Source: Allodiplogaster sudhausi
Lineage: Eukaryota > Nematoda > Chromadorea > Rhabditida > Diplogasteridae
Reading direction: 5' to 3'
Assembly (NCBI GenBank): GCA_945643635.1
Contig: CALZFC010000132.1
Span: forward strand, 233,501-297,500
Length of the DNA: 64,000 bases
Part shown: positions 1 to 9,800 of the stretch, in pieces
Layout of the letters: the number at the start of each line of letters is the position of its first letter
Position numbering within the stretch: position 1 is the stretch's first letter
The notes under the pieces: model-generated
The model's input: only the letters and a program-made list of their open reading frames with translations
What the model was told of the DNA's origin: nothing
The model's database searches: none
Position numbers and translations under genes: made by a program

Positions 1-1245
1 ATTTTAATCGCAAATATTATATATATATACATTATATATTCAAGTATTCTTTTTCTCTACAGAACTTGAGAAGGCTGTGTGCAGCTTCCCATTAAACAAC
101 ATTGATCAGCGCATTGACAAGGTATGTTTTTATCTTTTTGGATGCCAGCCAACTGCAAGAATATTGGTTATTGAAAATCTTTGATCATTGATTATTGATC
201 CTTGATCTTTGATCTTTCTTTTCAGGAACTCGCCAAGTACGAGCACGACGCAGGCGAAGTTTACCCATCGGTGGCGGCCGACGAGTATGGCTCAGTGGAG
301 ACGGCGAACAAGTGGCGGCTTGCTCAGAGGTTAAATGTTCCCGCCAAATTGGGTTTGAATATAATTTTGAATTTTCAATATACTCTACGCCAATCGTGAA
401 GCAGACGGCGCTGCCACGCTACGGCGTTCTGCCGCGTCTCAACGCGAATGTCGTCCGAGGGAGTGGCGGCATCATTGTTGGCCAGGTTACTGTAATCAAT
501 GAGAATTAGCATTTCAGAGAAGAATGACGTCACCTTAAATACAAGATAATGATAAAAGATATATTTGAAAGGTTACTTTTTTCAAAATTTATATTTAATT
601 TTTTGTTTAATGGTAGGAAGAATGAAGTTGTTGTAAATGAGGATAATGATTTAAATTTATAATGTAAAATAATAAAATAACTAAAGAATAAAAATTTGCG
701 ATATAAATAATTATTACAATTAAATTAAATTAAAATATTAACCGAAATACATATGGCTTTCTTCCAGATCGTGACCGAGCGTCAATTGCCAATCTTTTGG
801 GAGACGGCACTCGAGATGGGCATTGGCAGCATTGTGCACATTTGCGAGCGTGCTGAGCAAGATGTAAAGATTTATACTATTGAAATTTAGAAGATGTCTC
901 GGATTGAACTATTAAAATTAAGATCTCGAATTACTACTATACAAATTGAATACAAATATAAACATGAGAAAGAAAAACACACAATGAAAAAATTTTTTCA
1001 CATACGGGCAAATAAAATAAATTAAAATAAATTAATTCAGTAATAATTAAACAATTAATTACACAAACACAGATTGGCTTGAATCTGCCGCTCGCTGCCT
1101 CGCCGCAGGAGCTGCAGCAGCTTGTAGACGTCTTCGTCGGCAAGAATTCCGGATCGGATTTTGAGATCGAGAAAAGTGAAAAGGAGAAGAGCGTCACGAA
1201 GGAGAAGTTTGTACACATTTTCAACATGCCCACCAAAAAGCATAT

Positions 1246-1392
1246 TAATGGAACATGTTTGTACGGCTTGCTGGAACATGTACGGCTGGCTGGAACATAT
1301 GTATTGGTACGGTTGGCTGGAACATTTTTGTATAACTGGCAAGAACATACTTTTATGGCTGGCTGAAACATTTTAGTACTGCTGCCTGGAAC
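1246..1392 (+). repeat. Minisatellite with GGCTGGCTGGAACAT core
   Basis: An intron of copy A holds about five degenerate units of roughly 25-30 bases around GTACGGCTGGCTGGAACAT. The same array is at 18745-18875 in copy C, and two units are at 10095-10150 in copy B. Confidence 0.8.
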
Positions 1393-1419
1393 ATAATTAT
1401 TTAGTTAATTAATGGAGAG

Positions 1420-1842
1420 CACAACGAAAAAAAAACTCCTACCACAACGTGCCTGACAGATAGTAAAAAGTACAGTGTAAACAATCCTAGAAATGGTGCA
1501 ACTTCCCTTTGCACTCTCTCCACTGTAATGTGTGCTTACACAATTGCTTTGGGAACGGACATGTCAAGAAAAACCCGGCCAATGTTGGTTGCGCGCAGCG
1601 TATTGAATGATTGGCAAACTGCAGGAGTCCAATGGCCCCCCTCGGCACAATGTGGCTCCGTCAAAAAACATTTGTTTAATGGCGCGAAGTTTTAAAAACT
1701 GAGAATGCAAATTATTTAAGAGGGATTTTTGTGAGTTCAGGACACTTGCAAGCGAAATTTTTAGCTCAAACCGACCAAATAGGGCAAAAAACAAAATATT
1801 ATTTATTCGTCTTAAACCTCCTTTAAAGTTGATTTTCTTCAG
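1420..1842 (+). repeat. Dispersed non-autonomous element in intron of copy A
   Basis: One end reads AAACTCCTACCACAACG and CCTGACAGATAG; the other reads TATTTATTCGTCTTAAACC followed by CCTCCTTTAAAG. It contains the block AAAAACCCGGCCAATGTTGG. The same element is in copy C (18905-19375), inverted at 32218-32640 beside the homeobox gene, and as a fragment at 62640-62720. It carries no coding sequence. Copy B lacks it at the same intron. Confidence 0.75.
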
Positions 1843-2598
1843 GCCCCCTCCAGAAAAGCGCACTCTTCCGGCCGAGCAGGAGACGCGCCTCTCCGTGATG
1901 CTCTCCTACGACAAGAAGCACATCATCACAGTGCGCGTCGAGGAGGAGCCGCTCATGGTGAGAGCAGGATCGATTACTGTAGGCGCACTAAAAATAGAGA
2001 GTTATGCTGTTTGTTATGGAATTAACGTATCCTATAAAATTTCATAATTCCCTAACAGAGCAAATACGGTCCTGGGAATGATGCAAATAGAGGAAATACG
2101 GTCCTTGGGGGTACTAATAAAGAAAATGCGATCTCCACATTTTGAGGAGGCCGTCGAGGAGCACTCGTTGCGCGTGGAGCTGCGCAGCCTCGACGGCAAG
2201 ACGGTCGAGAAGGCCGCGCTCATCGCGCACACCAACGTAGCTTCTTCGTGGCAGGAGCGATGGATGGCTGCCCCCCTCCGACTTGACGGCCATTCTGGCG
2301 AGAGATCTACTACTAAATATGATGATTGTTATAGTAACATACGTGAAAGTATAATTGTGACAAGGCAGAAAGAAAGTATGCAGTATTGTAGAAAGTAGTA
2401 AAGTACGTACAGTAGCGTGCAATGATGGCTAAACGTTGACCACCTAAACTTCGTTAGGAACACAACTAGATGCATCCCTTATAAGGCTTTTCTTGCCGGG
2501 ACCATCTCACATTTCTTTCCTATTTTCAGCCCGTGGTAGAGCGTGAGTTGGCGCGCTTCGAAAAGTTTGTCCCGACGAAGAATCTCGAACACCACCGC

Positions 2599-2625
2599 GT
2601 ACACTCATCTCTCATATTCCGCACA

Positions 2626-2656
<31 letters not shown>

Positions 2657-2881
2657 ATCTCACTTTCTCGCTCCCTACCACCCACTCTTCCCTCCCTCAT
2701 TCCCTCTCTACCCTCTTAGTTCCTCATTACCTCTCTCTCCACCTCTCTTTATCTATCTCTCACCGTCCCGCTCCCTTTCTCTCTCTCTCTTTCTCTTTCT
2801 GCTCTCTTTCTCTCTTTCTCTCTATTTTTCTCTCTCTTTCTCTCTCTCACCATCTCTCTCCCTCTCTCATCTCTCTTGCAG
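2599..2881 (+). repeat. (CT)n-rich intron of copy A
   Basis: Almost pure C/T between donor GTACAC at 2599 and acceptor CTCTTGCAG ending at 2881. The same intron in copies B (10807-11134) and E (28358-28669) is also CT-rich, so the tract predates the duplication. Confidence 0.85.
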
Positions 2882-4158
2882 GTTTTCATCCAGGACGGCA
2901 CGGGTTGCGGCCGTTCCTGCCAGCTGGCCGCCATCATTAACGCGCTTCGCCAGATCTCGCATGCTCCTCGCACGTATGAAAAGGCGCCGATCTTGTTTGT
3001 GCGTTATTTGATCTTTGATCTTTGTTGCTTGATCATTGATGTTTGCTTCATGATCTTTTATGTTTGATCCTTGATCAATATCTATCAATATATATATATA
3101 TATATTCTTACGCCCAATACCATAAATGACATTTACATAATTTTTGGATTGTGCGCGATTTATATATGATCTTTGAACATTGCAAATTATTAGTTGCTTC
3201 AACGCCAACTTATACACCTTTTCCAATTGCACACACATTTCCAGAATGAAGTCCTCTCTCACGTGGTGGCGGTGAAGGCGTCTCGCTGCGGCTCCTTCCA
3301 GAATGTCACGGTATGAGAGAGATGGCTCTCAGTATGGATGGCTACTACTTTTTGGCGGCAGCCGTGTATTCAATCGTAATCGCATACTTGTTTATTTAAC
3401 TTGTAAAAATTTAATTATCGTACATTAAATACGCTATTTCACCCTGACACCATTAAAAGAGGATGATAATACGACCAACGGTCAATTTAAAAAGAAAAGT
3501 AAAAAAAGTCATGTAAATTGATTGTACACAGGAAGGCCACTTGGTATTCTATATCGTCGCTGCTCATGTCGCCCAGCGACTGAAGACGCAGGAGGCTCGT
3601 CTTCTCATCACATTGTTCATGGACGAGATCATCGATAGAATGAGGTATTTATTTATTTATTTATTTGTTTACTTACTTATTTGTTTATTTGTTTACTTTA
3701 TTTATTTGTTTACTTATTTATTTCATTAATTTAATTAATTATTTATTTATTTATTCATACATAAAGTTCCATGATTGATGGCGTGTTACTTGCCAATAAA
3801 AAAATTGTTACTTGCCAATAAAAAAATTGCAAGATAAAATGATGTGGGTAATAATAATTATTATTATTGCAATAATAGAAATGTATGTTATTTAGAGAAA
3901 GAAGGAGAGAGGGAGGGGCAATGACAGATAGAAAGAGAGAGAAAAGAAGACGTCGATAATACAAGTGCAGATCAAAAAGAAGATGTGTATAATTTTTTTA
4001 TAATTTCAAACAACAAAAATCATTAAATCTTTAGCGCGCAGAGAGTGTTGATGAAGGACGACCTCGAATACGACAACATCAAGCAGCTCGCGGTCTTCCC
4101 GACGAATTTCCCCAAGCCCGCCACCGTCCTTGACTACGCCCATCCGCCCGATGTTTGA

Positions 4159-5035
4159 CTCCGCCCACCCGCCCGAACTTGACTCCGCCCACCCGCCCGC
4201 CGTTAGACTCCGCCCATTCTCTAACATAACACATCCACTGACCCTTTCAATGGCTCCCGTTCTCCCTTCAATTGTCATTCCTTAAGACATCCTTGTCATT
4301 CCCTATGAACGTATAAAGTCAGATAATTCATTCGTAAGCTCTTAATGTTTTTCAACTGGACGTGGGTCTGAGCCGGAATGTGGGCTTTTGTGCTTTATCA
4401 CACTGGTTGTGAGAATTTTGAATGCAGATTCAAAGGGTAAAATTGGTGTTTGCATCAAATGTAGAGAATAGGAAGCGGTTTTTTTTTCTTCCTCTGCTCG
4501 CCAAATTGAGAACGCTGCGTTGCATCATACCATATGGTCGACTTCTTCTAGGCAACATTAAAGGAGCTCCTTCCTTTGTTGAATAACTTGAATATGGTTT
4601 CTCGTATACGCCTTCGCTTTGGTCGATATCGGAGGTTTGAGAATGATTGTTTTTCCTTCACTTGCTACAAATTGATAAGCAAGAAAACGTTTGGGAAGAG
4701 AAATGTTTTACAACGGTCATCAGGAGCTGGCCCTCTTCTTTGCCACTTTTGCTCTCGACATGAAATAATGAGCGAATCGCATCAGCACAAATCGCATAGG
4801 TTTTACTGCGCTAGAAAAATGGCCCCCGGATGGCTCCTTGAATTGTGTCTTGCCCTAATCGATGCGAAGACGGCCTTCCACCGCCGCCACCACCGAGCTG
4901 GTCATATCAAGGCAGAGCAGACATGCTGGACGCCCCCGAGGACTATGGCGTGACAAACTCGACCGAAACCTGTCCACCACTTGGATGCGAACAGCAGTCA
5001 TGAAGCCCGATGCCTTTCAGCTTGCCTTCAACCAC
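4159..5035 (+). other. 3' flank of copy A, duplicated downstream of copy C
   Basis: No gene recognised. The first part holds three degenerate GACTCCGCCCAC units (4155-4215). The remainder matches 20672-21560 after copy C, including short open stretches such as GHIKAEQTCW. Those stretches are conserved between the two flanks but shift frame, so I do not call them coding. Confidence 0.6.
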
Positions 5036-6639
5036 CGAAGAACAAGGCAAAAGTTATCACGTCGTTCAAATGTGCAATTTCAGTCGTTTCGTAATATTTC
5101 ATCATCAAACCATAAAAACAATAGAAATAACATTTTCGCAAAGATTCCCAGAAGTATCTAAATTCTATTCTGTAACTAAAAAAAGTCCCATATACCCAAA
5201 TGAATAATTTTTTTAATGATCGCAAATAAGTTTACTTTTAAAATAATTCACGAAACGTCGAAATATAGATCAAAGAATGCCTTTTTCTCTTCTAACATCA
5301 TAACTATCCCGTTCTTCTCAAAAATCATCAAGATTTTAAAAAGAAGCAACAGTTACAAAGCCTGAAATGTCTTTATTAGGAGAAGAAAACTCGTCATAAC
5401 ATAAATAGCAAGGGAATACAATAAATCGTCTTCATTCCCAGACTGTAGAGATGGGCAGCCGCCCTAGCCGAGGAAACAAGTGGAAACTGATCGAGTACGA
5501 GGAAATAGCCCGGAGAATGTGTGGAAAGGAAGATAAAATGTGCCTTCTTTCGTGATATGCCTCTCTTTTGCTAACATTTCATATTTTAAACAACGAATTT
5601 TTCCATAAATTATGAAATTAATAGTAATTTTGCCGAAAAAGTGCAAGCAAAAGAGTTAAAAAAACCGGCCTGACCGGCCTGATTAGAATAACAGCGTCTT
5701 GTTATTACAAATCTCGATATCCATAAAAAAATTCATAATGGACAATTACCAGGATCTTATTACGAAATTTGAAATCTGCATTGGATATGAAAATGATGTG
5801 GGTTCGTAATTCGCCATTCGTGAAAGAACAATCAGAGTTATGCAATTGCAATTCTAGACTTTTGCCTGCTTTCTACATTCAATTTTTCTCCTCGCTTTTC
5901 TAGAACAAATTGATAAATTCCCAAATTCGCTCCAAAAAATCGAAGAACAGGGCAAAAGTTATCACGTCGTTCAGATGTGCAATTTCAGTCGTTTCGTGAT
6001 ATTTCATCATGAAACCCTGAAAAAATAGAGATTACATTTTCGCAAAGATTCCCCAGAAGTATCTAAATTCTATTCTGTACCTAAAAAAGTCCCATATACC
6101 CCAAATGATTCATTTTGTTAAATATCGCAAATAAGTTTACTTTTAAAATAATTCACGAAACGTCGAAATATATCTCAGAAAATGCCTTTTCTCTTCTAAC
6201 ATCATAATAGTCGTATTCTTCTCAAAAATCATCAAGATTTTAAAAAGAAGTAACAGTTAAAAAGCCTGAAATGTCTTTATTAGGAGAATAAAAACTCGTA
6301 TTAAAAAAAGTAGCAGGGGAATACAATAAATCGTCTTCATTTAGAGACTGTCGAGATGGGCAGCCGCTCTAGCTGAGGAAACAAGTGGAAACTGACCGAG
6401 TGGAGCTCCAGCAAAAGAGTCACAATAATATGGCATTTGAATTAAAAGGTCAATAGATATGTAAATTTCAAGTGCGCTAACATGGAAATAACCCTAGAAA
6501 TGTGCAGAAAGGAAGATAAAATAAGCCTTCTTACGTGATATGCGAGCCTTTTGCTGACAATTCATCTCTGAAACTACGAATTTTTCCATAAATTACGAAA
6601 TTAAGTGCAATTTTACTGAGAAAGTGCAAGAAAAATGAG
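5036..6639 (+). repeat. Two tandem units of an intergenic/promoter repeat
   Basis: A roughly 0.9-kb unit occurs twice here (about 5036-5930 and 5930-6640). It recurs at 15440-16080, 23880-24860, 25120-25560 and 25595-26260. Recognisable blocks are AGTTATCACGTCGTTCA, GAGATGGGCAGCCGC, AGCTCCAGCAAAAGAGTCAC and AAGCCGGCCTGAT. Full units end in a TATA-like box before a receptor gene. Confidence 0.75.
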
Positions 6640-6647
6640 TATAAAAG
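6640..6647 (+). promoter_or_regulatory. TATA-like box of copy B (TATAAAAG)
   Basis: GAGTATAAAAGCCGGCC stands about 170 bases before the first Cys-rich exon of copy B. It recurs in the same context at 26252 (TATAAAAG, copy E) and 16083 (CATAAAAG, copy C). Promoter role is inferred from position and conservation. Confidence 0.55.
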
Positions 6648-6819
6648 CCGGCCTGATCGGGGCAATTGTATCATTTCATCTCGAATCGCCCGCGTCTCTT
6701 GGCTGCTCTTCCCGCCTGCTTTCTCGCTTGTGAGCCCATCTTGCCGTCAGTCATTGTTTTCCTCTCGCCCCTCTACTGCATTGAATCTCATTTCATCATG
6801 ATAACCGCATCTAATTTAG

Positions 6820-9800
6820 TTTGCTTCGTCGAAGAGTAGATCTGTCTCTGCGCAGGAATGCCGACAACGGTGGTTCGTAACGTTCTAGCTTACAAGACAA
6901 CAAATTAAAAGGCATCTTTACTTCAGAAGTGTTATACTGGCGACTCCGAAAAGGCAGAACTTCCATGCGATGATGACCAAGTTGGAACGTGGTGCGCGCT
7001 TGAAGTGTACCTTCAAGATGGAGGAGATTGGAAGAAATTTCGCAAGGATCCTTGCGGGAAAAATAGGACGGAGGGATGTCTTCGAAACTTCAAGTCCAAG
7101 AAGCCGCGTTACAATTGTGCGTGCAACTCGGAAGGAGCGAAGAATGGCGTCTGCAACACGGATGCTTGGATGACGGAGAGCGTGAACGACGCCATCAGGC
7201 AATACAATGCCACCTTGACGACGACGACGACTCTGTCCACGACCACTGCGAGCACTGTCACCGGCGAAGTGGTTGCTGAGGAGGTTGAATAATGTATTTG
7301 TTGAATGAAAGCTTAGAACGATTGCTGCCGTCTTTCATAAAGCCTCTGACTTTACTTCAATCTTTTTCAGTCTGGCTTTATCGTCTGGGCTATCGCTGGC
7401 GGCGCCGCCTTCCTTTGCTTGGTTCTCGTTGCTGGCGCAATCATCGTAGGCGGTAAGGCAATATTGATTAATTGACTATCAATTGATCAATATTGACCTT
7501 TCCTTTCCAGTCGTCCTCATGCGTCGCAGGGCAAAGCGGGCGCAGAAGAAGGAGAAAGAGAACCGACCGCTCGCCAACATCGACTTCGCTACAATGACTG
7601 ACACGGACGAGGCGACCTTCAACGAGACGTCGGGAACACTCCCCAACGCTTCCGAGAAGCAGATCGAGCGCCGCCTCAAAGGTGGGCTTAGAGAGGGGGG
7701 ATTTGAATTTCCCGCCGCCTATTATCATTTGATGAATATGTGAGAATCATTTGATAAATTTGCACTTTTTTCTCTTCAGCGCTGGTGAAGGCGGTGACCC
7801 GCTTCCGTTTCACGGACGTTGACCGACGCATGAAGAAGGCATGTTTATATCCTTTTGGAAGTCAAGTACTACTATAATATTGATTGATCTTTGGTCTTTG
7901 AACTTTGATCATTGATCCTTGATCTTTTCAGGAATTCGCCAAGTACGAACACAACGCAGGCGACGTTTACCCGCCGGTGGCGGCCGACGCAAAACCGGAC
8001 GAGTATGGCTCGGTGGAGACTGGGAACAAGTGGAGGCTTGCTCAGAGGTTAAATGTTCCCGCCAAATTGGATTTGAATATATATTTTTTTTCTAATTTTC
8101 AAGTTACTCTACGCCAATCGTGAAGCAGACGGCGCTGCCACGCTACGGCGCTCTTCCGCGTCTCAACGCGAATGTCGTCCGAGGAAGTGGTGGCATCATT
8201 GTTGGCCAGGTTACTGTAATTTATGAGAATTAGTATATCTTATTTTAAATAAGGATAATGATAAAAAATATATAAATAAAAATTAAAATAAAATAAATGA
8301 TATAACAAATTATTAAAATAAAATAAAATTGAAATAATAATCGATATATGCTTTCTCCAGATCGTGACCGAGTGCCAGTTGCCCATCTTCTGGGAGACGG
8401 CACTCGAGATCGGAATCGGCAGCATTGTGCACATTTGCGAGCAAGATGTCAGATTTGCTATTTAAATTTTGATCTCAGATTCACTGTTCAAATTAAGATG
8501 TCCTAATTAATATTCAAATTATTAATTCTGACATCTTAATTTGAACAGTAAATCCGATATCTAAATTTCCGGCAAACTTTGTATACACTAATTGTTTTTG
8601 TACCCTCCTTTAAGATCACAGATTTACTACGCATACGATTTGCGAGAGAATCAAAATCGATCAAAGCGTCCGCAGACATAGCCAAAATGGAATAGCTTGG
8701 ATTTTGTTCAAAAGTTCCTTATAGGTGCTTTCTGATACGAGGAATCGGTCTTTAAGTCTGAAAATGCCTTCTTCGTTTGCTATGACGGCTTGAATTATGG
8801 AGCTCGCCGCGCTGGGAGGCGAGTTGGATGCACTTTTGAGGTCACTGCGCCTCACTTTGTTAAGATATTAAAGGGAAAAATTAACACCATAATAGACAAG
8901 ATATTGCTCTAAAGAACACAAGAGAAAAGAAGTGAAAATGTCCAAATTTAAATGTCAATTCAATAGTTCATTTGAAGGCTATTTTCATGCTCTTCAACCG
9001 TTTAGGTATGGTTCTTAGCATGAAAACAGCTTTCGAATGAACTATTGAATTGGGAAAACTTAGGAAGTCAATATGCATCCTCAAAGATTAAAGTCTATAA
9101 AACACTTAAATTTGGAAATTTTCCCTTTTTTTCTTTATTTGTTCTTTAGAGCAATATCTTGGCTATCATGGTGTAAATTTTCGTTTCTATATCTCAACGT
9201 GCGGCGCAGTGACCTCAATCGTGGATCCGTTTCGCGTCCCAGCGCGGCGAACTCCATAATTCAAGCCATGATAGCATTTTCAGCCTACCAGACCATCTTT
9301 AAAACATCGATTCCTCGTATCAGAATGCACTTATAAGAACCTTTTGAGCAAAATCCAAGCTGTTCGATTTTGGCTTTATCCGCAGCTTTTCGATTCTCTC
9401 GCAAATTGCGTCATATGAAGAGTTCGGATTTGCTATTCAAATTAAAATGACAGGCGTGCTAGTCATATAAAGATCTCGGATTAAATATTCAAATTAAATA
9501 TCAATACACAGATTGGCCTGAACCTGCCGCTCGCCTGCTCGGCTCAGGAGCTGCAGAAGTTAATCGACGTCTTTGTCGGGAAGAAGAACCGCGCGAGTGC
9601 TGGATCGGAATTTACGAATGAGGACAGTGAGAAGAACGAGAAGACCATCACTCTGGATGGGTTTGTACTACTTTTTCAGCATGGCCAGCAAAAACAAATA
9701 ACATATGAATGGAACATATATGTTTGTACGGATGCACAGGGGTCACACCCCATATAAAAATTTGCAAGATTTTATGTTCACCAAATATGAGATACTACAC

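Larger units (their letters stand above)
63..4158 (+). pseudogene. Copy A: receptor-like pseudophosphatase (PTP domain), 5' part outside window, damaged
   Basis: Exons read from splice sites: 63-121, 226-329, 380-485, 768-863, 1073-1206, 1843-1957, about 2059-2330, 2530-2598, 2882-2998, 3245-3310, 3532-3644 and 4035-4158 (stop TGA). The translation follows a PTP fold: LNANVV, PIFWETALEMGIG, VELRSLDGKTVE, the signature-loop exon VFIQDGTGCGRS, then VVAVKASRCGSF and the C-terminal helices. The loop has Q-D in place of catalytic H-C, so no cysteine chemistry is expected. Lesions: the acceptor before 380 reads AT where copies C and E have AG; an inserted partial duplication at 2066-2130 shifts the frame; a run of six C at 2271-2276 shifts it again, since one C fewer restores the match to copy B. 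The ectodomain and membrane exons lie off the left edge. Nearly identical to copy C over the first 1.7 kb. Confidence 0.72.

Noticed and set aside
2533..2940. 135-aa open frame rich in Ser/Leu over the CT tract
   Set aside because: It reads through an intron; only its first 22 codons are an exon. The many similar SLSLSL or ERERER frames elsewhere are microsatellite artefacts.
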